Assembly: GCF_003217775.1 (NCBI RefSeq)
Contig: NZ_QJVJ01000004.1
Coordinates: 1 to 64,000 of the forward strand
DNA from: Paenibacillus flagellatus
GTDB taxonomy: Bacteria > Bacillota > Bacilli > Paenibacillales > NBRC-103111
Reading direction: 5' to 3'
DNA length: 64,000 nucleotides
The notes under the pieces were generated by a model. It was not told the origin of the DNA. It saw nothing but the letters and a program-made list of their open reading frames with translations, and made no database searches. The translations under genes were made by a program, and so were the position numbers. Shown one piece after another: positions 34,730 to 43,927 of this stretch (positions within the stretch are counted from its first letter, which is position 1; each line of letters starts with the position of its first letter).

Positions 34730-37174
34730 TTATACCGGCGTCGGACGTTTCACGACGGCCGTTACGAGATCACCTTTGGCGAGCGGAATGACCGATTTGC
34801 CCGGCGACTTCCGGTCCTCGATCGACGCTTCCTCGGTCGAAAACGTATGCTGTGCGCCGCTTTTCATAATCGCGGTCAGCTGGAAGGCGTGCTTGACGAA
34901 CAGCGCGTCCTGCAGCGCCGTTCCGTTCGGCTTCACCCGCTTGCCTTCCTTGAACTCGAACGTAATGATCCCTTTGCCGCCCCTTCCTTGCACGGGGTAG
35001 TCGAGAAGCAGCGAGCTTTTGGCGTAGCCGAGATCGGAGATGACCAGTATTTCGCCTTCCTCGCCTTCCACCCATGCGGCGGCGACGACTTCGTCCTCGT
35101 CGCGGAGCGAGATGCCCCGGACGCCGGCGGCGGCACGCCCCATCGGATTGACTTCCATTTCCTTGAAGCGGATGCTCATCCCGAGCCGAGTGACGATCAA
35201 AATCTCCTTCGTGTTGTCGCTCAGCGCGACTTCGACGACCTCGTCCTGCTCGGCCAGCTTGATCGCGACGATGCCTCCGGTCCGGTTCGTATAATACTCC
35301 TTCAGCTCCGTCCGCTTCACCTGTCCGCGCTTCGTCACGAAGACGAGCGATTTCCCGGGCTCGTCGAACGATTTGACCGGGATGACGGAGACGATCCGGT
35401 CTTCTTTGGCGATCGGGATGACGTTGACGATGGCCGTCCCGTTTTCTTTCCATTTGTATTCCGGCACTTGATGGACCGGCAATACGAAGGACAGCCCCTT
35501 TTGCGTACAGATGAGCAGGTTGTCGATCGTGTTCACTTCGAGAATGTGGCGGATGTAGTCGCCTTCCTTGACTCCCGAGCTTTCGATCTCGCCGCCGGAG
35601 CGGGTGTACGACATCATGCTCGTCCGCTTCAGGTAACCGTCGTTCGACAGCGTAACGAGGACGTCCTCCGGCGTCACCATCACTTCGAGGTTCACCTTCA
35701 GCTCCTCGACTTCCTCCTGGATGTCGGACCGGCGATCGATGCCGAACCGGCCGGCGATCTCCGTCATCTCCGTCTTGATAACGCCCATCAGCTTCCGCTC
35801 GCTCGACAAGATGCCGCGCAAGTAGTCGATCGTCTTGCGGATTTCCTTCAGCTCTTTCTCCAGCGTCGTAATTTCAAGGTTCGTCAGCCGGTACAGCTGC
35901 AGCGTCAAAATCGCGTCGGCTTGACGTTCCGTAAAGCCGAATTTGTCGATCAAGTTTTGCTGCGCATCTTGGCGGTTTTTCGACGCCCGGATCGTTTCGA
36001 TGACCTGATCGAGGATGCTGAGCGCTTTGACGAGCCCTTCCAAAATGTGCGCCCGGTCTTCCGCCTTCTCCAGCTCGAACTGCGAGCGGCGCGTGACGAC
36101 TTCCTTCTGGTGGTCGACGTAAGCGGACAGCATTTCCTTCAGCCCGAGCTGCCGCGGCGTTTTGTTGACGATTGCCACCATGTTGAAGCTGTAGGCGACC
36201 TGCAGATCGGTTTTTTTCAGCAAATACGTCAAAATGCCTTGGGCGTCCGCTTCCTTCTTCAGCTCGATGACGATCCGCAAGCCGTTCCGCCCGCTCTCGT
36301 CGCGAACCTCGGCGATGCCTTCGACCTTCTTCTCGATCCGGATCGTCTCGATCGACGTGACGAGCTTCGATTTGACGACTTGGTAAGGAATTTCGGTAAT
36401 GACGATTTGCTGACGTCCGCCCTTCATCTCTTCGATCGCCGTTTTGGCGCGGATGTAGATGCGGCCTTTGCCCGTCCGGTACGCCTCCTTGATTCCTTCC
36501 GAGCCCATGATGATGCCGCCCGTCGGGAAATCCGGACCTTTGATAACCTGCATCAGCTCTTCGAGCGAGATGTCCGCGTTGTCGATCAGCGCGACGCAGG
36601 CGTCGATGACTTCGCGCAAGTTATGCGTCGGAATTTCCGTGGCGAAGCCGGAGCTGATGCCGCTTACGCCGTTGACGAGCAAGTTCGGATAGCGCGAAGG
36701 AAGCACGACCGGCTCCTTCGTCGTGTTGTCGAAGTTGTCCTTGAACTGGACGGTCCGCTTCTCGATGTCGCGCAGCAGCTCCATCGCGATCGACGACAGC
36801 CGCGCTTCCGTATACCGCATCGCGGCCGCCGGATCGTCGTCCATCGAGCCCCAGTTGCCGTGGCCGTCGACGAGCATGTGCGCCATTTTCCACGGCTGGG
36901 CCATCCGCACCATGCCTTCGTAGATCGAGGCGTCGCCGTGCGGATGATAATTGCCCATAACGTCGCCGACTGTCTTCGCGGACTTCCTATACGGCTTGTC
37001 CGGCGTGTTGCCCGCCTCGTACATGGCGTACAAAATGCGCCGCTGCACCGGCTTCAAGCCGTCGCGGACGTCGGGAATGGCGCGGTCCTGAATAATATAT
37101 TTCGAATAGCGGCCGAATCGGTCGCCTACCACTTCTTCCAAAAACGCGGGAGAATATTGCTCCGGTACGCTCAA
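34730..37174 (-). CDS. parC: DNA topoisomerase IV subunit A
   Basis: 814 residues. The GAGGTGA at 37181-37187 (minus) fits a ribosome site for TTG 37174, giving [20 protein letters not shown]; the GTG inside that site (37186) is the alternative. Winged-helix/tower core with catalytic Tyr in [11 protein letters not shown] (about residue 121), coiled coil near 340-440, and a C-terminal beta-pinwheel lacking an obvious GyrA box. It partners ParE to decatenate chromosomes. The quinolone-determining loop reads [10 protein letters not shown]: Ala stands where Ser80 is usual. Encoded after parE with a structured 149-bp gap. Confidence 0.93.
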   Translation of the reverse strand: MSVPEQYSPAFLEEVVGDRFGRYSKYIIQDRAIPDVRDGLKPVQRRILYAMYEAGNTPDKPYRKSAKTVGDVMGNYHPHGDASIYEGMVRMAQPWKMAHMLVDGHGNWGSMDDDPAAAMRYTEARLSSIAMELLRDIEKRTVQFKDNFDNTTKEPVVLPSRYPNLLVNGVSGISSGFATEIPTHNLREVIDACVALIDNADISLEELMQVIKGPDFPTGGIIMGSEGIKEAYRTGKGRIYIRAKTAIEEMKGGRQQIVITEIPYQVVKSKLVTSIETIRIEKKVEGIAEVRDESGRNGLRIVIELKKEADAQGILTYLLKKTDLQVAYSFNMVAIVNKTPRQLGLKEMLSAYVDHQKEVVTRRSQFELEKAEDRAHILEGLVKALSILDQVIETIRASKNRQDAQQNLIDKFGFTERQADAILTLQLYRLTNLEITTLEKELKEIRKTIDYLRGILSSERKLMGVIKTEMTEIAGRFGIDRRSDIQEEVEELKVNLEVMVTPEDVLVTLSNDGYLKRTSMMSYTRSGGEIESSGVKEGDYIRHILEVNTIDNLLICTQKGLSFVLPVHQVPEYKWKENGTAIVNVIPIAKEDRIVSVIPVKSFDEPGKSLVFVTKRGQVKRTELKEYYTNRTGGIVAIKLAEQDEVVEVALSDNTKEILIVTRLGMSIRFKEMEVNPMGRAAAGVRGISLRDEDEVVAAAWVEGEEGEILVISDLGYAKSSLLLDYPVQGRGGKGIITFEFKEGKRVKPNGTALQDALFVKHAFQLTAIMKSGAQHTFSTEEASIEDRKSPGKSVIPLAKGDLVTAVVKRPTPV

Positions 37175-37223
37175 GTGTGACTTCACCTCGAATCGAAATT
37201 TAGCGCATGTCCCATACGCTTGT

Positions 37224-37300
37224 AAATAAGGTACATTCGCACGCTATTTCGACGATGCAGCCCCGTTTCGCGTCGCATAACGTACAAATGTACCTTATTT
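37224..37300. repeat. 77-bp element bounded by 14-bp perfect inverted repeats, between parE and parC
   Basis: AAATAAGGTACATT (37224-37237) and AATGTACCTTATTT (37287-37300) are exact reverse complements around 49 bases. It is followed by a very G/C-rich alternating stretch (37302-37321) next to the parE stop. As RNA it would form a long hairpin in the parE-parC message; as DNA it resembles a small palindromic intergenic element. Confidence 0.75.
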
Positions 37301-37323
37301 TGCGGCGGCGGCGCCGCGCCGCG

Positions 37324-39402
37324 TTACTCCGCGTACTCCGTAAAATCGACGTTCTCGATAATCCATCGCTTCCGCGGGTCGACTTTATCGCCCATCAGCG
37401 TGGAGACGCGACGCTCCGCTTTGGCGGCGTCCTCGATCTGAACTTGGAGCAGCGTCCGCGACTCGGGGTCCATCGTCGTTTCCCACAGCTGGTCCGGATT
37501 CATCTCGCCGAGCCCCTTGTACCGCTGCAGCTCGACCGATTTGCCCAGCTCCTTCATGACGGCGCCGAGCTGCTCGTCGGAGAACGCATACTTCGTCACC
37601 GAGTTTTTCCCGGCTTTTTTCGTCACCTTGTACAGCGGCGGCTGGGCGATATAGACCCGGCCCGCGTCGATCAGCGGCTTCATGTACCGGTAGAAGAACG
37701 TCAGCAGCAGCACCTGAATATGCGCGCCGTCCGTGTCGGCGTCGGTCATGATGATCACTTTGCCGTAGTTGATTTCCTCCAGCTCGAATTCGGAGCCGAC
37801 GCCGGCGCCGATCGCCGCGATTATCGCCTTGTACTCGTCGTTTTTCAAAATGTCGCCGAGCTTCGCCTTCTCCGGGTTCATCGGCTTGCCCTTGAGCGGC
37901 AGTATCGCCTGATGGCGCGAGTCGCGGCCCTGCTTCGCCGAGCCGCCGGCGGAATCGCCTTCCACGATGAACAGCTCGTTGCGCATATAGTCTTTCGACT
38001 GCGCCGGAGTCAGCTTGCCGCCCAGGTTCGAGCTTTCGCTCTTGCCCTTCTTGCCGTTACGCACTTCCTCGCGCGCCTTCCGGGCCGCCTCGCGGGCTTT
38101 CGCCGACTGCACCGCCTTCTTCAGCAGCAGCTGGGCGACTTGCGGGTTTTCCTCCAGGAAAACCGCCATCTTCTCGGAGACGACCGCATCGACGGCGCTC
38201 CGCGCCGAGGCGCTGCCGAGCTGGTCTTTCGTCTGGCCGACGAATTCGACCTCGCCCATCTTGATGTTGATGACGATCATCATGCCTTCGCGCAAATCGA
38301 CGCCCTCGAGATTTTTCTCTTTCTCCTTCAAGAGCCCCGCCTTGCGGGCATATTCGTTCATCACGCGGGTGTAAGCGGTTTTAAACCCCGTCTCGTGCGT
38401 GCCTCCGCCCCGCGTCGGGATCGAGTTGACGAACGAAGCGATCGTCTCCGTATAGCCGTCGTTGTACTGGAACGCCACTTCCACCTCGATGTCGTCTTTC
38501 TCGGCGACGAAATGGATGACGTCGTGCAGCACGTTTTTGTCCTCGTTCAAAAACTGGACGAACTGCTTCGCGCCGCCCTCGTATTCGAACGTCTCCTCGT
38601 TGCCCGACCGCTCGTCCTTCAGCGTCACCTTCAGCCCCGAATTCAGGAAGGCGATTTCCTGAAGACGCTCCGCCAGCGTGTCGTAATTGATCGTCGTACC
38701 GCTCTGGAAGACGCGCTTGTCCGGCTTGAACGTAATTTGCGATCCCGTCCGGTTCGTGTTGCCGAGCACCTCGAGACCGGTTACCGGCTCGCCGACGTGC
38801 TCCTTGCCGTCCTTGTCGACCCAATATTCGAACCGCTGCCGGTGCGTCTTGCCGTCTCGCCATATTTCCACCTCGAGCCATTCGGACAGCGCATTCGTGA
38901 CGGATGCGCCTACGCCGTGCAAGCCGCCGGACTTCTTGTACCCCGCTCCGCCGAACTTGCCGCCGGCGTGCAGCACGGTGAAGACGACCTGAGGCGTCGG
39001 AACGCCCGTCTTGTGCATGCCGGTCGGAATGCCGCGGCCGTTGTCGCGCACCGTAACCGATTGATCTTTATGTATGATGACGTCGATTTTCGTGCAATAT
39101 TTCGCCAGATGCTCGTCCACCGCGTTGTCGACGATTTCCCATACGAGGTGGTGGAGGCCCGAGGCGCTCGTGCTGCCGATGTACATGCCCGGCCGCTTGC
39201 GAACCGCCGTCAGCCCTTCGAGAACCTGAATGTCGTCCGCTCCGTAATCCGAGCCGGCTTCCGGCGAGGCCGGCGCGGCCGATTTTTGCTTGCCGTCGGG
39301 AGATTTGCCGCCGGCGGCCGTCCTGGCGCTGCCCGTCGGGCCGGCCGATTTTTTGCCGTCCGCAGCCGCGTGCTCCGCAAACAAGTCCAACTGCTCTGTC
39401 AA
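37324..39402 (-). CDS. parE: DNA topoisomerase IV subunit B
   Basis: 692 residues from TTG 39402, which follows AGGGGG by seven bases; an upstream in-frame ATG at 39438 has no ribosome site. After a low-complexity Ala/Gly/Lys/Ser-rich extension of about 55 residues comes the GHKL ATPase (VWEIVDNAVDEHLAKY, DNGRGIP, GGLHGVGASVTNALS), transducer, and Toprim (VEGDSAGGSAKQGRDSRHQA, MTDADTDGAHIQ), ending in the C-terminal RYKGLGEMNPDQLWETTM. The extension is absent from classic ParE. First gene of parE-parC. Confidence 0.94.
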   Translation of the reverse strand: MTEQLDLFAEHAAADGKKSAGPTGSARTAAGGKSPDGKQKSAAPASPEAGSDYGADDIQVLEGLTAVRKRPGMYIGSTSASGLHHLVWEIVDNAVDEHLAKYCTKIDVIIHKDQSVTVRDNGRGIPTGMHKTGVPTPQVVFTVLHAGGKFGGAGYKKSGGLHGVGASVTNALSEWLEVEIWRDGKTHRQRFEYWVDKDGKEHVGEPVTGLEVLGNTNRTGSQITFKPDKRVFQSGTTINYDTLAERLQEIAFLNSGLKVTLKDERSGNEETFEYEGGAKQFVQFLNEDKNVLHDVIHFVAEKDDIEVEVAFQYNDGYTETIASFVNSIPTRGGGTHETGFKTAYTRVMNEYARKAGLLKEKEKNLEGVDLREGMMIVINIKMGEVEFVGQTKDQLGSASARSAVDAVVSEKMAVFLEENPQVAQLLLKKAVQSAKAREAARKAREEVRNGKKGKSESSNLGGKLTPAQSKDYMRNELFIVEGDSAGGSAKQGRDSRHQAILPLKGKPMNPEKAKLGDILKNDEYKAIIAAIGAGVGSEFELEEINYGKVIIMTDADTDGAHIQVLLLTFFYRYMKPLIDAGRVYIAQPPLYKVTKKAGKNSVTKYAFSDEQLGAVMKELGKSVELQRYKGLGEMNPDQLWETTMDPESRTLLQVQIEDAAKAERRVSTLMGDKVDPRKRWIIENVDFTEYAE

Positions 39403-39513
39403 TCCGCGTCCCCCTGTTCCGTGACAATGTTGTAACAACTATTATGCATTATACTCAAAGCGGATCGCTTTTACCATGCCCCCGTCGAGAAAAGCGCGAT
39501 TCGGCCGCCTCCG

Positions 39514-40521
39514 TCAATTCAAAATGTCTTTTCGGGTGAACGCCCAAAACGACGCGATCAGCGAGGCGATCCCCCAAGCGGACAAGACGGCGAGCGAAAA
39601 TCCGAGAGTCATCCCTTCGATCGGCGGTAGCCGCCCGGCCAAATAATCGGTCAGCGACAAGTTGACCATGAACAAATATTTCGCCGTCTGCCAAGACGAA
39701 ACCATGTTCGTCAAAATGCTCCCGGCGATCAGGACGGCCAGCATGATCCCCATACCCGCCGCCGTGCTGCGGACGAGCACCGAAACCATGATCGACATGA
39801 GCCCGACGATGAGCGCGGCGAACCAGATGAGGCCGAGCTGCATGAGCAGGTACAGCCAAGCGGGAACCGGGTGAACGTAGGCCATGTCGACCTCCGCTCC
39901 GACGATTTTGAAGCCCGTAAACATCGGCAAGTCCCAGCCTCCGTAACCGAACACGAGACCGGATATCAAATACGCGAGCGCCGTCGTCGCGAACACCGTC
40001 AGCGAGATGTAAAAAACGAGCGCGATATATTTGCTCGCTAGCACTTTCCATCGTCGCACCGGCCTCGTCAGCAGCAGCTTGATCGTCCCCGACGAATGCT
40101 CGGACGAAACGAGGTCGGAGCCGATGACCATGACCATGAGCGGGATGAACAGGCCGATCGCGTTCGCCATGAACGTGGACGTGAACGTGACGCCGTTCGG
40201 CGCCTTCGGGTCGACGTTTTTGTCCAAATAAAATTGCAGCACCTTGACCTGCACCCGCATATATTTTTTCCATTCCTCGGGCACCCGGTTGCTGCTCAGC
40301 CGGTTCGTATAGTCGCGGATTTGCTGCTGCGTCTCGAGGCGCCAGTCTTGGGTGCCGAACTGCTTCTTGTTGTTTTGCGCCACCTTCATCTGCGCGTACG
40401 TGAACATCGGGATAAGCGCGGCGAGAATGAGCAGAATGACGAAAAACCGCTTCTTCTTCCATATTTTGACCGTTTCGTTATGAACCAACGGATAGAGGCC
40501 GACGTTATTCAATTTTTTCAC
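39514..40521 (-). CDS. ABC-2 type transporter permease
   Basis: 335 residues. TM1 at about 27-45, a long extracytoplasmic loop, then five membrane helices (for example FIPLMVMVIGSDLVSSEHSSGTIKLLLTRPV, a typical ABC-2 cytoplasmic motif). It overlaps the ATPase gene by 17 bases. With it, it forms a two-gene export or membrane-stress ABC system of the kind coupled to peptide or lipid export. The substrate is unknown. Confidence 0.88.
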   Translation of the reverse strand: MKKLNNVGLYPLVHNETVKIWKKKRFFVILLILAALIPMFTYAQMKVAQNNKKQFGTQDWRLETQQQIRDYTNRLSSNRVPEEWKKYMRVQVKVLQFYLDKNVDPKAPNGVTFTSTFMANAIGLFIPLMVMVIGSDLVSSEHSSGTIKLLLTRPVRRWKVLASKYIALVFYISLTVFATTALAYLISGLVFGYGGWDLPMFTGFKIVGAEVDMAYVHPVPAWLYLLMQLGLIWFAALIVGLMSIMVSVLVRSTAAGMGIMLAVLIAGSILTNMVSSWQTAKYLFMVNLSLTDYLAGRLPPIEGMTLGFSLAVLSAWGIASLIASFWAFTRKDILN

Positions 40522-41473
40522 CCTCCGTCACGCGCAGGAACAGCTCTTCCAGCGTCGGATTCGTAATCTGGATCGCGTAAACGCGAATCCGCTCGGCGAC
40601 CATGCGCTCGTTCAGCTCCGGGATGCGCGCCTCGTCCATCTGCACCGTCACGGCCCGGCCGGGTGCCGACGCGTTCGTCTCGTCACCCGCCAAGCCGAGG
40701 GCGGCCGTTTCGAGCAGCTGCACGCCTTCCGTCTCGGCCAGCAGCGCCTTCGCCCGCTCGACGGGCTCGGCGTGCCAGACGACCGTGCTGCCCGCCTGCC
40801 GCAGAAGCTCGTCCACCTCGCCGACGGCGATGACGCTGCCGTGGCTGATGATCGCCACCCGATCGCACATTTGTTGAATTTCGCTGAGCAGATGGCTCGA
40901 GACGAACAAGCTCAGCCCTTCCGACGCCAGCCGCTTGATGAAATCGCGCATCTCCTTGATCCCTTGCGGGTCGAGCCCGTTCGTAGGCTCGTCCAGGATG
41001 AGCAGGCTCGGGCTGCCGAGCAGCGCCTGGGCGATGCCGAGCCGCTGGCGCATGCCGAGCGAGTACGTCTTCACCTTGTCGCCGATCCGCTGGCCGAGTC
41101 CGACGATATCCGTCACTTCGCGGATGCGCTCCGCGCCGACGCCGGGAAGCATGCGCGCGAAATGCTCGAGGTTTTCCAGACCGGTCATGTACGGGTACAG
41201 CTCCGGGTTTTCGACGATGCAGCCGACTTGGCGAAGCGCCTCGGTCGGCTGCTTGCGGATGTCGTAGCCGCCCAGCTCGATCGTCCCTTCGGTCGGCTTG
41301 ATCAAGCCGACGAGCATCCGGATCGTCGTCGTTTTGCCGGAGCCGTTCGGCCCGAGAAACCCGAATATTTCGCCGCGCTTCACTTGGAACGAAATGCCTT
41401 TGATGATCAGCCGGTCTTTGATGCGTTTCTTCAATTGATGAACGGACAATACGATTGACGAGTCTCGGGTCAT
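40505..41473 (-). CDS. ABC transporter ATP-binding protein
   Basis: 322 residues. Walker A GPNGSGKTTT, Q-loop, signature YSLGMRQRLG, Walker B LLILDEPTNGLDPQG, His-loop SSHLL. A C-terminal extension of about 90 residues (DUF4162-like, from HAEPVERAKALLAE) is typical of BcrA/YhaQ-type ATPases. It overlaps the permease start and lies 15 bases after the GDSL gene, so the three are one operon. Confidence 0.93.
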   Translation of the reverse strand: MTRDSSIVLSVHQLKKRIKDRLIIKGISFQVKRGEIFGFLGPNGSGKTTTIRMLVGLIKPTEGTIELGGYDIRKQPTEALRQVGCIVENPELYPYMTGLENLEHFARMLPGVGAERIREVTDIVGLGQRIGDKVKTYSLGMRQRLGIAQALLGSPSLLILDEPTNGLDPQGIKEMRDFIKRLASEGLSLFVSSHLLSEIQQMCDRVAIISHGSVIAVGEVDELLRQAGSTVVWHAEPVERAKALLAETEGVQLLETAALGLAGDETNASAPGRAVTVQMDEARIPELNERMVAERIRVYAIQITNPTLEELFLRVTEGEKIE

Positions 41474-41488
41474 CGGGGCTCCCTCCGT

Positions 41489-42292
41489 TTATTCAAGCGC
41501 CTGAACGACGCGGTCTGCAATCCGGACATACCCTTCCTGATTCGGGTGGAAATGATCGCTGTACATATATTTCGCGAATTGGAGCTGGAACAGGTCGAAC
41601 GTCGGGACGTACACCATGTTCGGGAACCGGTTGGCCACGTCGAACGCCCGGTCGTTCCATTCCTGGACGTGGACGGACGCGGGGCGCATTTCCGGAAGGT
41701 CGTAGAACGGATTGTACACGCCGACATAGACGATCTTCGCCTTCGGGTTCAGCTGGGCGAGCCTCGTCAATATTTGCTCCAGCCGATTCATCGGCTCCGG
41801 CAGCCGCTCGCGCACTTTGTTCGCGTCCAGCTCGTTCGTTTGGCTGTTCATGACGTCTTGTCCGACGGCGAACAAATCGTTGCCGCCGATCGTCAGCAGG
41901 ACGACGTCCGCCTTCTCGATGCCGTACGGGACCCCGTTCGCTTTTTGCAAATCGTTCAGCAGCTGGTCCGTTTTGTAGCCGTTGATGCCGTAATTGCCGA
42001 TCAGGTTCACCTGCTTTTTCGTCACGGCCGCCAGCTTCTCCCTGACGTTCTGCACGTATCCTTTGCCGCTGACGTCCCCGGTGCCGACGGTAAGCGAGTC
42101 GCCGAGCGCCACGATGTCGATCGTCGTCTTGTTCTCCTCTTCCGGCTGTGCGGGACTCGCCGTTCCTTCGTACGGGGCCGGCTTCGGATTGATGACGTCG
42201 TTGACGGCATAGACGAGTCCGCCGATCCACAGCGCCGTCGTCAGCAGCGCGGCGGTGCCGATCGTGATCCACAATGTTCGCGTCGAGTTCAA
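41489..42292 (-). CDS. SGNH/GDSL-type lipase or esterase, membrane-anchored
   Basis: 267 residues from TTG 42292, six bases after GGGGAGGG; the upstream in-frame ATG (42352) has no ribosome site. One N-terminal transmembrane helix (about 9-30) anchors an extracellular SGNH domain: IVALGDSLTVGTGD (Ser nucleophile), NYGINGYKTDQLL (Gly), TIGGNDLF (Asn), DHFHPNQEGY (Asp-His). It resembles YpmR-like lipases of Bacillales. First gene of the operon with the ABC pair, suggesting work on an envelope lipid or exported product. Confidence 0.85.
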   Translation of the reverse strand: MNSTRTLWITIGTAALLTTALWIGGLVYAVNDVINPKPAPYEGTASPAQPEEENKTTIDIVALGDSLTVGTGDVSGKGYVQNVREKLAAVTKKQVNLIGNYGINGYKTDQLLNDLQKANGVPYGIEKADVVLLTIGGNDLFAVGQDVMNSQTNELDANKVRERLPEPMNRLEQILTRLAQLNPKAKIVYVGVYNPFYDLPEMRPASVHVQEWNDRAFDVANRFPNMVYVPTFDLFQLQFAKYMYSDHFHPNQEGYVRIADRVVQALE

Positions 42293-42379
42293 GTTGGTCC
42301 CTCCCCTTAATCGCCACGCTTTTAGAGTAAAGGTTCCGACCGCAATTTGCAAATGTTGGCCGGCTTCCCGTCCCGACGC

Positions 42380-42410
42380 AAAAAAACCTCTCCGGCAAGG
42401 GCCGAAAAGG
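42380..42410 (-). terminator. Terminator of the sleL/yaaH gene
   Basis: On the minus strand CCTTTTCGGC pairs with GCCGGAGAGG, followed by TTTTTTT. Confidence 0.75.
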
Positions 42411-42442
42411 CTTTGTTCAATGGGCCGCGTCCGGAGCGGCGC

Positions 42443-43726
42443 TCATTTGTATTTCTTGATATTGAAATTCGCTTCGAGCAGCGCCCAGTTTTGCGGGAAG
42501 CGTTGTCCGAGCACCCAATAGCTGATGCCGCGCAGGCCGTACTCCTTGATCAGGTCGAACTTCGCCTGCATGCTGCGCGCATCCTCGAACCAGACGATGT
42601 GCTGCCTTCCGTCGTTGTCGTAATACCGGAAGAACGGCGCTTGGGCCGTATAATCGTACTGGATGTACGCACCGACGTCGCGGGCGAGGTTGACCGCGGC
42701 TTTCGGGCTGAGCGTCGGCGCGAATTTGCCGCCGGGCGTGTACGGCAGCGTCCAGTTGTAGCCGTACAGCGGCGCCCCCATCATGATTTTGCCGCGCGGG
42801 ATGACGGTTACGGCGAAATCGAGCACGCGCCGCACTTGGGGAATCGGCGCCACGGCCATCGGCGGCCCTCCCGACCATCCCCATTCGTACGTCATGATGA
42901 TGACGAAGTCGACGATGCGCCCGTGCGCGGCGTAATCGTGCGCCTCGTACCAGGAGCCCGCCTGCGTCGCGCTCGCCTTCGGCGCGAGAGCGGTCGAGAC
43001 GAGCTTGTTCTCCGCGTGAACCCGTGCGGTGATGTCCCGCAAAAACGCATTGTACTTTTCCCGGTCGGCCGGAAAGACGTGCTCGAAATCGATGTTGAGC
43101 GCGTAAAAGTTTTTGGCGCGCATCGTCGCGAGCACATTGTCGATCAGCTTGCTTCGCGTGTCCGGGTTGTCGAATACGGCGCGCGCCGTTTCCGCCGAAA
43201 ACGTGCCGCTTTCGAAATTTGTAATGACCATCATCGGCACCGCGTTCGTCCCCCGGATCGCCGCCAGCGCCGCTTCGTCGTTCGGCGGCTGAAGCGTGCC
43301 GTCCCTTCGCACGATATATTGGAACAAGCTGAAATAGGTCAAAAATTCGGCCGTTTCGTTCACGATCGTACGGTCCGTCTCCGCATTGGCCGGCTGCAAG
43401 TAACCGTTCGTCTCGATCGTGCGCTTCGCCCCCTGGCGGGGAATTCGCAATCGCTGGCCGACGTACAGCTGGGACGGGTTCGCGATATTGTTCGCCCTCG
43501 CGATCTCGTCGACCGGAATGCCGTAGCGCCGCGATATCGACCAGAGCGATTCGCCTGGCGCGACGACGTGAACCGACTCGCTCGTCGGGATGACCAACGC
43601 TTGGCCGACCGCGAGCCGGGTCGGCTCGTCGATCTCGTTGACGCGCACGATATCGTCCACGGAAACGCCGTACCGTCGCGCGATCGCCCATAACGACTCG
43701 CCGGGATTGACCACTTCGATTTGCAT
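42443..43726 (-). CDS. sleL: Spore cortex N-acetylglucosaminidase with two LysM domains (SleL/YaaH)
   Basis: 427 residues from ATG 43726 (GGAGGAGGAG upstream), matching the length of YaaH/SleL. Two LysM domains (VVNPGESLWAIARRYGVS about 4-48, VVAPGESLWSISRRYGIP about 51-95) precede a GH18 barrel with NFYALNIDFEHV (DxE motif), VIIMTYEWGWSGG and MMGAPLYGYNW. No signal peptide, as expected for a coat-located enzyme made in the mother cell. It hydrolyses cortex muropeptide glycans during germination. Monocistronic. Confidence 0.92.
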   Translation of the reverse strand: MQIEVVNPGESLWAIARRYGVSVDDIVRVNEIDEPTRLAVGQALVIPTSESVHVVAPGESLWSISRRYGIPVDEIARANNIANPSQLYVGQRLRIPRQGAKRTIETNGYLQPANAETDRTIVNETAEFLTYFSLFQYIVRRDGTLQPPNDEAALAAIRGTNAVPMMVITNFESGTFSAETARAVFDNPDTRSKLIDNVLATMRAKNFYALNIDFEHVFPADREKYNAFLRDITARVHAENKLVSTALAPKASATQAGSWYEAHDYAAHGRIVDFVIIMTYEWGWSGGPPMAVAPIPQVRRVLDFAVTVIPRGKIMMGAPLYGYNWTLPYTPGGKFAPTLSPKAAVNLARDVGAYIQYDYTAQAPFFRYYDNDGRQHIVWFEDARSMQAKFDLIKEYGLRGISYWVLGQRFPQNWALLEANFNIKKYK

Positions 43727-43845
43727 AGTTCTCCTCCTCCGAAATTGCGGACGTTCGCGTTCGGCCGCAAGTTTCCGCTCTATTCCAATGGCTATTCGGA
43801 GGCCGGCCGCTATTTGCCTGTCCCGCGAAAAAAAGTCGCCGAACG

Positions 43846-43882
43846 CGAAAAAACGGCACCTCTTCACGGGAAGAGATGCCGT
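43846..43882 (-). terminator. Strong terminator of the ABC exporter operon
   Basis: On the minus strand ACGGCATCTCTTC pairs with GAAGAGGTGCCGT, followed by TTTTTT. Confidence 0.88.
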
Positions 43883-43927
43883 CTGAACAGGTGCCGTCCG
43901 GCCGATCGCCGGCGTCCCGGACTTTCG

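Noticed and set aside
34847-39435. Very long open frames on the plus strand opposite parC and parE (about 740-780 codons each)
   Set aside because: They mirror the codon pattern of parC and parE in a G+C-rich genome, lack ribosome sites, and read as Arg/Asp/Val-rich sequence without any domain.
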